Below, piece by piece: positions 27,198 to 34,842 of a DNA stretch of 64,000 nt (position 1 is its first letter; the number at the start of each line of letters is the position of its first letter). A program made the position numbers and the translations under genes. The notes below the pieces were generated by a model that had not been told where the DNA came from, did not search any database, and was given only the letters and a program-made list of their open reading frames with translations. The stretch comes from Cyanobium sp. N.Huapi 1H5 (GTDB taxonomy: Bacteria > Cyanobacteriota > Cyanobacteriia > PCC-6307 > Cyanobiaceae), in assembly GCF_024345535.1 (NCBI RefSeq), contig NZ_JAGQBH010000009.1, forward strand, positions 1 through 64,000, given 5' to 3'.

Positions 27198-27868
27198 GGT
27201 TCCTGATGAAAGAGGGCCTCGAGAGCATCCAGCCTTGAAGGTGTCGATTCCTCCAGGGTCAGCTGGCGCTGCATGGCGTGTCGAAGATCTGAGGCAACGG
27301 GCTGAACCTGCTCCAGAAGCGGATACGCCTCGGCCGCGAAGCCTTCCCAGCAGGATGCGGCCATGGGTACACCCGCATGGGAATAAAACTCTTCGAGACG
27401 CCGGAAGGCTGCTGTTGGCTGGGAAAGAAAGGCCACGGCTGGCGGGATAATCGTGGTGGTGCCGGCCCCTTCGTGGAGCATCCATTCCGCCATCTCAATC
27501 AACGCATCAAGCGCATGGCGAATGCCAAGCAGACTCGTCCCAAGATCAGCAACATCGCCGGCCTGTTGCTGCTTCCGCTGGATCCGTTCGACCTGCCGGA
27601 GGATCCCATCGGCATCGGAAAGCAAAGCGACCGTTGCAGATTGAGCCACAAGTTGCTTCCAATACACAGGAGGATACCGATAGCCAATCACAAAATGGTG
27701 CTGTCTGCTTCGGCTGAGCGAAGTGATCCAATCGCCTGCCGCATCAGCGTCGAGCCCCTGGGCAGGAGGGTCCAGGCAGGCATGGCCGTTCTGGACAGCA
27801 AGCCGTTCAATAAAACTGAAGAAGACCGAGTCGATGCCAAGGGGCAGCGCGACGCTCAGGTGAATCAT
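27194..27868 (-). CDS. Hypothetical protein inside the sulfotransferase operon
   Basis: 224 residues, no recognised domain. It begins MIHLSVALPLGIDSVFF and contains HHFVIGYRYPPVYWKQLV and VALLSDADGILRQV, which look like parallel strands of a Rossmann-type fold, then a helical C-terminal half. Both ends overlap neighbours by 4 nt (ATGA type). The position between a GT4 and a sulfotransferase suggests a role in the same glycan path; a divergent sulfotransferase-like fold is conceivable but lacks the PAPS loop. Confidence 0.6.
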   Translation of the reverse strand: MIHLSVALPLGIDSVFFSFIERLAVQNGHACLDPPAQGLDADAAGDWITSLSRSRQHHFVIGYRYPPVYWKQLVAQSATVALLSDADGILRQVERIQRKQQQAGDVADLGTSLLGIRHALDALIEMAEWMLHEGAGTTTIIPPAVAFLSQPTAAFRRLEEFYSHAGVPMAASCWEGFAAEAYPLLEQVQPVASDLRHAMQRQLTLEESTPSRLDALEALFHQEP

Positions 27869-29163
27869 CCGTGGCCTCCAACGGCGAGAGCCTTGTAGTA
27901 ACTCTCCAGCGCCCGCTTCGGACTCAGACGGCTGGCGGTCTGATGGGCCGCATGGGCCATCTGCAGGTATCTGTCGTGATCCATCTCCAGAAACAACGCC
28001 ATCTTGGCGGCAAGATCAGCAGGATCCCGGGCCACGAAGTTGAAGCCGTCCACACCATGCTGGACCCGCTCCGCCAGACCGCCGATGAAGGCAGCGATCA
28101 CCGGCTTGTAGCAGGCAAACGCTTCGGTGACCACAAGCCCGAACACTTCGGGCCAGGTGGAAGGCACCACCACCACATCGACACCAGCCATGCGGCGGAT
28201 CAGCTCGTCGTGCGTGTAGCCGCCGAGTTCCACCACCTCTCCATGCTCCCAGGCATGGCTGTCATGGATCATCCCCTCCACCTTGGCCTGGTAATCGCCG
28301 GAGGCAAAATTCTTGTTGCCACCATTGATCACGATCTGGAACGGACGCAGGGGCTGACTGCGGTTGAGAAGATCGCCAGCCTTCAGCAGCACGTGAATGC
28401 CTTTGTTGTCCACGAACTGACCGAAAAAACCGAACCGAATCGGCCTCTGGGTGCTGGAGTCCGGCATCGGCGCCTGCGCTGGATAGCGCTCCAGATCGAT
28501 CGGATGGTTGATCACATGGACACGCTGGGCATCGATTCCCATCTCCCGCACGAGCACGCCACCCAGATGCCTGGCCGGCACGATGTAGCTGTCGGCCATC
28601 TCCAGCAGATCCACGTTGTGCTTGTGCCGGGCCATGAAGGTGTCGGCGGTGATGTGGGGGAAGCACATCGCACAGAGCTCCGGCTCGGCCTTGCTGCACA
28701 GGCCACCGTTCGTCTTCTTCACCATCTGACCATCGGCCAGACAGGCAAACAGCATTTCATGCAGTCCCACGCTGATGTGCACCTCCGGCAGGGCAAATCG
28801 CAGCAGACCAAGCAGATCAATACCAATGTGCATGTAATGCGAGAGGAACACCGAACGGGGCTCCAGCTTGCGAAGGAATAAGGTGAGGTCCTTGACGGCC
28901 CGTGAATCGACACAGTTATGCCAGAAGTAATCGTATTCTCCGGTAAAGAAGTAGAACTCATCCTCCGCTCCCGGCACCTTACGTAGATAGGCAGAGGCCT
29001 TGGTTCTCAGATTTGTCTGGGGCGATGTCGCGCCGATGAAGCAAACCTTCAGATTGGAATACTTGCGCAGATTCAAAAACAGATCATAGGCACATTGCTG
29101 TGCCCCGCCATGCACCACCTTGGGATGGAAAAGGCTCAGAATCACCAGGTCATAATGGCTCAC
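27865..29163 (-). CDS. Glycosyltransferase family 4
   Basis: 432 residues from a GTG that overlaps the upstream stop by 4 nt (GTGA). It has the GT-B layout: an N-terminal domain (HYDLVILSLFHP, then VVHGGAQQCAYDLFLNL) and a C-terminal donor domain (IRFGFFGQFVDNKGIHVLL, GGYTHDELIRRMAGVDVVVVPS, WPEVFGLVVTEAFACYKPV). The last stretch carries the E-x7-E-type motif of retaining GT4 enzymes. A longer frame starts at 29211 but would overlap the upstream gene by 52 nt. Donor sugar unknown. Confidence 0.85.
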   Translation of the reverse strand: MSHYDLVILSLFHPKVVHGGAQQCAYDLFLNLRKYSNLKVCFIGATSPQTNLRTKASAYLRKVPGAEDEFYFFTGEYDYFWHNCVDSRAVKDLTLFLRKLEPRSVFLSHYMHIGIDLLGLLRFALPEVHISVGLHEMLFACLADGQMVKKTNGGLCSKAEPELCAMCFPHITADTFMARHKHNVDLLEMADSYIVPARHLGGVLVREMGIDAQRVHVINHPIDLERYPAQAPMPDSSTQRPIRFGFFGQFVDNKGIHVLLKAGDLLNRSQPLRPFQIVINGGNKNFASGDYQAKVEGMIHDSHAWEHGEVVELGGYTHDELIRRMAGVDVVVVPSTWPEVFGLVVTEAFACYKPVIAAFIGGLAERVQHGVDGFNFVARDPADLAAKMALFLEMDHDRYLQMAHAAHQTASRLSPKRALESYYKALAVGGHG

Positions 29164-31160
29164 AGCGAATACTCCACAGGTAGATCCATGGTTTCCAGGA
29201 CTCGCCGCCACTTCAGGGAGAACAGCAAGCGGTTGATATGGCTGGTGGTCCCACTGAGGTGATAGGGCGCCACGGATCCAGTCCCTTCAGCGTGGTAAAA
29301 CTTGATATCGTCCCAGACCCGCACAGGGATTCCTTCCTGTCGCGCTCTCAGGCAGAGGTCGAAATCCTCGAAGTGGGCATACACAATCTCTTCGCTGAAG
29401 CCACCCAGGTGGTTGAACAGCGGCGCGCTGATCGCCATCAGGGACCCTGAGCAGGCGATCACTTCCGCCCGAGTCTGGTTGCGGCCCACGGAGAAACCAT
29501 TGAAAAGAGGAATCGCGCCGGCCTTGGCGGTTGTCAGTCGCGTGGCAGTGAGGCCCTCCTGCATCAGGGTGCCGTCCGTGAAGTACTGAAAGGCACTGTG
29601 GATCGCATTCGGTTCGTTGAGGGCTCGGGTGATGAGCTGCTTGTAATCCCCCACCGAGTCGGCGAACAGGTCGTTGTTGTGGAAGAGCAGGCACTCGCCG
29701 GTGGCATGTTCGGCACCGAGATTGCATCCGGCCGAGAAGCCAAGGTTGGTGGCCCTGTTGAGGATGCCGATCCGCAGGCCCGGACGTATGTCGGCAAAGC
29801 GATCGAGGATGTGGAAGGTTTCCGAGAACAGCTCGGGCGAGTTGTTGACGACGATCAACTCGAGGGGCAAACCGGATTTCGCCAGCTGCAGAATGGCCGG
29901 CTTGGCCGCCAGAAAGGAGCCCAGCTGCACAAAGATCACCGAGGCCAATGGCGCCCGTGTCAACGGGGTGCGCGTCAGCCAGTGAACCTCAACATCATGG
30001 CGTTCAGCGGCCACGTGCCGGGCGAACAGCCCGGAGGCCGCCCTCACGGTCTGGGGGGTGAACAGCCGCAGGGACTCCGGCCAGCGGTTGCCGCTGTCGA
30101 TTGACACCCGGAACACCCCCAGCGCCGCCTCGAAGAAGAGTGGCGTGCTGGCTTCCTCGGGCACCTCCGCCAGGCAGATCTCCGCCGAGGTGACGCGTGC
30201 CTTCTCTTCGCCTTCGGGTTCCACGATCAACGGCAGGCGGCCGAGCTCCGACCAGCGCCGGAAGCCCGAGCCGTCGATCAGGACGGCAAACCCATGGTTC
30301 TGGTGCTCCGGCAGACCCAGGGCCTGGCACACATCGGGGCGGTGATAGAACGTGGCCGATCCCACCGCATGGGCGCCGGGCATCAGCGGGTCGCTCAGCC
30401 GGAACAGGCTGCCGCTGCCGAAGGCTTCACGGCACCAGCCGATGAGCAGCAGCAGCGGCCCGCAGCGCAGGCTGCGATCGAGATGCACATCAACGGTGGC
30501 GCCCGTCTCGCAGACCTGGGCTGTGATCGCATCAAGGCGGCCGAGGGGGACGTTGCCTTCCGCGGTGGTGCGGTCGGCTTCGATCGACGCCCAGGTGAAT
30601 TCAGGCTGGAGGCCCTTGGCCTCCCGGAAGCAGAGGTAGGCCTCATCAGGCTGACCCAGGGCCTTGTGGATCAGACCGAGCTCAAAGGGGATCCAGGGGT
30701 TGCTCGCCTGCTCCCGGAATGGGCGCAAGATTGCCAGAGCCTCCTCGGGTCGTCCGCTCTGCCGATGGGCGTGGGCGCGGATGAAGGCCAGCATCGGATC
30801 TGCGCTGTCCTCCGTCGTGTTGGCCAGCCAGCGATCCGTCAGGGCGATGGCCTCGCTGAAACACTCTTCATCCACCAACTGCTTGGCTTTTCGGAACAGA
30901 GCCTCCGCACTCAGCTGCTGAAGATCGGGCTCGACAAAGACACCGGCTGCCGGACGATTGAGCGCAGAGCCAAGCTCCGGTGGAGCCGATAGAGGCGCCA
31001 CTGGGGAACCAGGCTCCTCACCTGAAGAAAGGTGAATCGGATGGCCTGACGCACGATGGGTGCCGACAAAGGCAGCCAGGCGATCCCAGTCGCTCAGGGA
31101 AACAGGATTCCCAAGGAGCCTGATCTGCAGTGCTTTGCGATCGAGAGAATCAACGGGCAC
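29160..31160 (-). CDS. TPR + GT2 glycosyltransferase fusion
   Basis: 666 residues. About 85-190 form TPR-like helices (EALFRKAKQLVDEECFSEAI, PEEALAILRPFREQ, PDEAYLCFREAK). A middle beta-rich section of ~200 residues matches no family I can name. From ~410 comes a GT2 domain: SVIFVQLGSFLAAKPAI, LELIVVNNSPE, NLGFSAGCNLG and the metal motif LLFHNNDLFAD, then HFEDFDLCLRARQEG, typical of rhamnosyl-type GT2 enzymes. It is the first gene of the four-gene coupled run that ends in the sulfotransferase. Confidence 0.8.
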   Translation of the reverse strand: MPVDSLDRKALQIRLLGNPVSLSDWDRLAAFVGTHRASGHPIHLSSGEEPGSPVAPLSAPPELGSALNRPAAGVFVEPDLQQLSAEALFRKAKQLVDEECFSEAIALTDRWLANTTEDSADPMLAFIRAHAHRQSGRPEEALAILRPFREQASNPWIPFELGLIHKALGQPDEAYLCFREAKGLQPEFTWASIEADRTTAEGNVPLGRLDAITAQVCETGATVDVHLDRSLRCGPLLLLIGWCREAFGSGSLFRLSDPLMPGAHAVGSATFYHRPDVCQALGLPEHQNHGFAVLIDGSGFRRWSELGRLPLIVEPEGEEKARVTSAEICLAEVPEEASTPLFFEAALGVFRVSIDSGNRWPESLRLFTPQTVRAASGLFARHVAAERHDVEVHWLTRTPLTRAPLASVIFVQLGSFLAAKPAILQLAKSGLPLELIVVNNSPELFSETFHILDRFADIRPGLRIGILNRATNLGFSAGCNLGAEHATGECLLFHNNDLFADSVGDYKQLITRALNEPNAIHSAFQYFTDGTLMQEGLTATRLTTAKAGAIPLFNGFSVGRNQTRAEVIACSGSLMAISAPLFNHLGGFSEEIVYAHFEDFDLCLRARQEGIPVRVWDDIKFYHAEGTGSVAPYHLSGTTSHINRLLFSLKWRRVLETMDLPVEYSL

Positions 31161-31328
31161 AGGTCAGTGAGATCCGACTTTTGGCTAGAAATAATCCTTA
31201 GCAACTTACCCCCAATTCCGCCAAGATTTCAGCAGGGAGCATGGCAATCGCCTGAAGCTTTGCTGAATATTTTTCGCGCATCACGTGCCATGGCCAAGCG
31301 CTTCATCAGCCGCGGAAGACCTGCTGCT

Positions 31329-32207
31329 CTACCGCAAGGCCTCGATCACCAGCACCCCGGGGAGATCGGATCCGAGCACCCCGTACTTCCAGCTGGCCAT
31401 GTGGTGAATCCGCGCCTCGGTGAAGCCGGCGGCGCGCAGCTGATCGAGCACTTCCCACCCCGGGATCCGATACACGAGCGAGCCGCCAACCGGCCGGATC
31501 GGGTCGCCGTGCCGCTCGGGCTCCCCGATGAGTTCCGGCAGACCCGTTTCCGTGTTGTGCCGGGCCTTCACGATCGACTCCCGCTGACCGAAGGCCAGGG
31601 GGCAGGTGGCCACCAGCCGCCCACCCGGCCGCAGCACCCGGGCGATCTCCCGGAAGGCGAGCTCCAGCCGGGGCACGTGCTCGAACAGCTCATTGCACAG
31701 CACCACGTCGAAGCGGGCCTCCGGGAACGTCAGGGCGCAGAGGTCCTGGTGCAGGAGATCGCTGCCGGCCAGTTCCGCGCCCTCCAGGTATTCGCTGCAG
31801 ACGAGCGAGCCCGCCCCCAGCCGGCGCTGCAGCCACAGGGCCAGGCCGCTGAGCGCCTCCGCCAGGTACATCTCCTGCCGGGCCAGGGCGTCCAGGGAGC
31901 CGCAGGCCTGCTCCAGCACCCGAAGCACGGCCCGGTTGCGGCTGAGCAGACCGTTGGCCACCAGGGATTCCCGATAGTTCGGCCCCTGGATCTGCAGCGC
32001 CTCCGGCGGGATGTGCTCGCCCGTGAGGGGTTCGAGCAGTCCCAGCGTCTGCGTCACGGCGACGCACTCGTCCAGCAGGCTGCCCTGCTGGAGCAGGTCG
32101 GCGAGCTCCGGCTGAAACCCCTCGAAGCTGGTGTAGCTGCGCTGCAGGTCGTGCAGGGCGAGCACCTTCTCGCCGGGCATGAGCTGCGGGCGGATTCCGG
32201 CCTGCAC
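31329..32207 (-). CDS. Class I SAM-dependent methyltransferase
   Basis: 292 residues. The C-terminal half has the methyltransferase pattern: FDVVLCNELFEHVPRLELAFREIARVLRPGGRLVATCPL, quoted here as the order LCNELFEHV then VLRPGGRLVAT. The glycine-rich first motif is weak (GSLVCSEYLEGAE), as in Methyltransf_11-like relatives of glycan clusters. The N-terminal ~110 residues are helical and unassigned. It lies 168 bp upstream of the TPR-GT2 gene on the same strand and may methylate a sugar. Confidence 0.7.
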   Translation of the reverse strand: MQAGIRPQLMPGEKVLALHDLQRSYTSFEGFQPELADLLQQGSLLDECVAVTQTLGLLEPLTGEHIPPEALQIQGPNYRESLVANGLLSRNRAVLRVLEQACGSLDALARQEMYLAEALSGLALWLQRRLGAGSLVCSEYLEGAELAGSDLLHQDLCALTFPEARFDVVLCNELFEHVPRLELAFREIARVLRPGGRLVATCPLAFGQRESIVKARHNTETGLPELIGEPERHGDPIRPVGGSLVYRIPGWEVLDQLRAAGFTEARIHHMASWKYGVLGSDLPGVLVIEALR

Positions 32208-32508
32208 CAGGGCACTTTCGCCAGTATGGGCTGCAGGCTAGGGAGGGGTGGCCGACGGCGCCATCATCCCGTTGTTGGCTTTGCTCGGCCTGTCGGTCCT
32301 CCCCGGCTTCAACCGCTCTGTCGTCTGATGCCCGGGCTGACCACCGTTGGCGACCACACCCGGATCACAGGTGCAGACCTGTCTCGCGTTGACGTCAAGC
32401 AAATCTGAACAGGCTGTACACAACCTGGAACCGATCGCAGCCCGAGCACCGCGGGGCCGATCAACGGGAACGGGGTCTGGCTCTCCGGGCTCGACCCCGA
32501 TCCGGCCG
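32208..32508. other. Intergenic stretch without a gene
   Basis: About 300 bp between two minus-strand genes. Reading frames here are continuations of unrelated frames on both strands and show no protein pattern. I see no tRNA, terminator or repeat. It should hold the promoter of the methyltransferase gene. Confidence 0.45.
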
Positions 32509-32838
32509 TCATCCCCAACCGGCACGGCGCCGCAGCGCGTCCGCCGCCGCGGGGGCGCCGGCCAGCTCCAGGCCCTCCGCCAGGCTGAGCAGCGTCGACT
32601 GCCGCTGGCTCAGGGCCACGGCCTCCTTCGTCGCCCCCAGCGCCTCGGCGTGGGCGAAGGCCAGTCCCGCCTGCTGCTGCTGCTGCCGCTCCTGGGCCGA
32701 GGGCTCGATCCGCTGGCTGAGGGCCACCCCGTAGCGCAGCCACTCCTCCGGATCGTGACTCTCCAGCGGGTGGGCGGCGATCACCGCCTGCCAGTCGGTG
32801 GGCATGCCGGTTGGGTCGCTGCCGGTTGGCTCACTCAT
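32509..32838 (-). CDS. Small hypothetical protein coupled to the large uncharacterised gene
   Basis: 109 residues: MSEPTGSDPTGMP, then WQAVIAAHPLESHDPEEWLRYGVALSQRI and a helical remainder with a Gln run (RQQQQQAGLAFAHAEALG). The repeated Ala/Leu pattern suggests two TPR-like helices. Its ATG overlaps the stop of the upstream gene by 4 nt (ATGA at 32835-32838), so the two are translated together. No family recognised. Confidence 0.6.
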   Translation of the reverse strand: MSEPTGSDPTGMPTDWQAVIAAHPLESHDPEEWLRYGVALSQRIEPSAQERQQQQQAGLAFAHAEALGATKEAVALSQRQSTLLSLAEGLELAGAPAAADALRRRAGWG

Positions 32839-34787
32839 GATCGGTGGCCCTCCAACCAACCCACCAGGGGGGAGGCCCCGGCCACCGCCAGCACCCCGAA
32901 GCGGCTGCCGATGGCCTGGGCCAGGGGCAGGCGATAGGCCCCTCCGGTCGCCAGCAGCACCGTGAACGGCCGCTCCCGGTAAAGCGTCTCCACGTCCGCC
33001 AGCAGCGCTTCCAGGCTGTGCTCGAAACCGGCCGCCGGCCGGTGGGGATGGCGGCTCTCCGGCACCTCCAGACAGCGCAGACCGAAGGCCCCGCCCGAAA
33101 ACAGGCGGCCGGCCCGGTGGGCCTCCTGCAGCGCCTCGCCGCCGTGCCCCACCAGCACCACCTCGGCGCCGCCGAGGAGCTCCAGCAGGGCGGAACCCCG
33201 GGGGGGTTGGCGCAGCCGGCCCGGCCGGCCCTGCAGCTCCCAGGGCAGCCAGAGGCCCTGGGTCGCAACCGCCGCACTCCACACCTGGGCCTGCAGCAGG
33301 GCCTGCAACGCCGGCCGGGCCCAGTGGCGCAGGCTGTCGAGGGGTGCCTGGGTCGTCGCGTAGAACCCGCCCTGCAGCTGGAAGCGTCGCAGCACCTCCA
33401 GCGCACCGGGCTGGGCCTCGGTCGCCGTCCCGGCCGCCGGGACCGCCGCGGCCCAGAAGGCGTCGTCGTGGTGGCGGCGCCGCAGCTCGGCCAGCGCCTC
33501 CTCCAGGGGTTCGGCGGCGCCTGCGGCCTGGCGCAGCACCATCAGCTCCAGCGGATCCAGCTCCACCACCAGAGCCCCGGGGCGCCAGTCCACCGCCGGC
33601 AACGCCCCCACCTGGGGCCCCAGCCGCTCCTGCCAGAGCGTCGCCGCCTCCCGCAGCACCATCAGGGCGTCATCGCCCGGCGGCAGCCCCCCGTCCCCCA
33701 GGCTCTCCACCAGGCTGGCGATCGGATGGTCGGCCGGCCGGCCGCTGGTCTGCCAGGGCTCCAGAAACGCCGCCAGAGCCGCGGTCGCCCCCTCCCCGTC
33801 GCCCGTGAGAAATGGCGCCAGGGAAAACACCTCCCGCTCCTGCGACGGATCGGCCGCCGTCGCCACCAGCCGCAGGGGCGGCAGCGCCGCGGCGGCGCCA
33901 CCCCCGTCGGCGTCATCGTCGTCGAGCCACTCCGGCTCCAGGACCTCGCTGGGGGCGGCGCCCGCCGCGCCGCGGCCCTGCTGCTGCAGCTCCAGGCTGA
34001 AGCGCGCCCGCAGCAGCGCCGCCTCGAAGGCCGGGCGCCGCTCCGCCGCCACCGGCAGCCGGCCCACCCGCGCCACCAGCTGGGCCAGCTCGCCGGCGCT
34101 GATGGCGGCGGCTCCCGGCAGCGCGTCGATCACCCGGGCCAGGGCGCTCTGGCACCCCACAGCGACCCAGTCCGGCAGGGGATCCAGCAGCCGGCTCAGC
34201 CGCAGGAACAGATCCAGGCAGGGCCCGGCGGCGGCCCCATCGGTGCCGATCCGCTGCTGGAAGGCCAGAGCACCGTGCTGCACCAGCTGCTGCTCCAGCA
34301 CGGGCAGCCAGTCGGGCACGGGCCAGGGGTGGGGCGCCGCCCGCTCCAGCACCTCCGCCATCCGCAGGCAGAGCGCCCCGTCGCCGGCCCGTTCGGCGGC
34401 CCCGAAGTCCGGCGTCTGCCCATCGCGGGGGATCACCTGCCCATGGACCTGCACCGTGAGCTGCCCCAGCAGATCCCCGTAGCGCTGCCACAGCACCGCC
34501 GCCACCTCCGGCCGCGCCGCCGCCAGCTCGATCACGTGCGCCAACAGAAGGTCGTGGGCGGCCAGGGCCGCCTCCGGCTCCTGCCGCTCCAGCGCCTCCC
34601 GCAGGGCCGCCGCCGCCAGCTCGGTCAGTTCCCCCAGAAGGGGATCCTCCTGCGCCCGACCCGCCGTCTCGGCCCGCAGCGTCGCGATCAGTCGATGCTG
34701 TGTGGCAGGGGGCAGATCCAGCTGCCGCAGCACCCGCAGCGGCACCCAGACGCCAGGCTCGCCACCGCCGCCGCCGGCGCTGTCCAT
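32835..34787 (-). CDS. Large uncharacterised protein of the glycan region
   Basis: 650 residues from the ATG at 34787 (a second ATG at 34844 would overlap the start of the divergent transferase gene). The N-terminal ~420 residues are Ala/Leu/Glu-rich helices without a known domain. The last ~150 contain AEVVLVGHGGEALQ, FGLRCLEVPES, then VLLATGGAYRLPLAQAIG and FGVLAVAGASPLVGW; that order resembles a Rossmann-like family found beside polysaccharide genes (G-AY-LPLA), by memory only. Probably cytoplasmic. It is coupled to the 109-residue gene downstream. Confidence 0.6.
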   Translation of the reverse strand: MDSAGGGGGEPGVWVPLRVLRQLDLPPATQHRLIATLRAETAGRAQEDPLLGELTELAAAALREALERQEPEAALAAHDLLLAHVIELAAARPEVAAVLWQRYGDLLGQLTVQVHGQVIPRDGQTPDFGAAERAGDGALCLRMAEVLERAAPHPWPVPDWLPVLEQQLVQHGALAFQQRIGTDGAAAGPCLDLFLRLSRLLDPLPDWVAVGCQSALARVIDALPGAAAISAGELAQLVARVGRLPVAAERRPAFEAALLRARFSLELQQQGRGAAGAAPSEVLEPEWLDDDDADGGGAAAALPPLRLVATAADPSQEREVFSLAPFLTGDGEGATAALAAFLEPWQTSGRPADHPIASLVESLGDGGLPPGDDALMVLREAATLWQERLGPQVGALPAVDWRPGALVVELDPLELMVLRQAAGAAEPLEEALAELRRRHHDDAFWAAAVPAAGTATEAQPGALEVLRRFQLQGGFYATTQAPLDSLRHWARPALQALLQAQVWSAAVATQGLWLPWELQGRPGRLRQPPRGSALLELLGGAEVVLVGHGGEALQEAHRAGRLFSGGAFGLRCLEVPESRHPHRPAAGFEHSLEALLADVETLYRERPFTVLLATGGAYRLPLAQAIGSRFGVLAVAGASPLVGWLEGHRS

Positions 34788-34842
34788 GGCGACACGAGAC
34801 AAAGCGGTAGGGCGGCAATAACGTTCCGCCAACGATTCCAGC

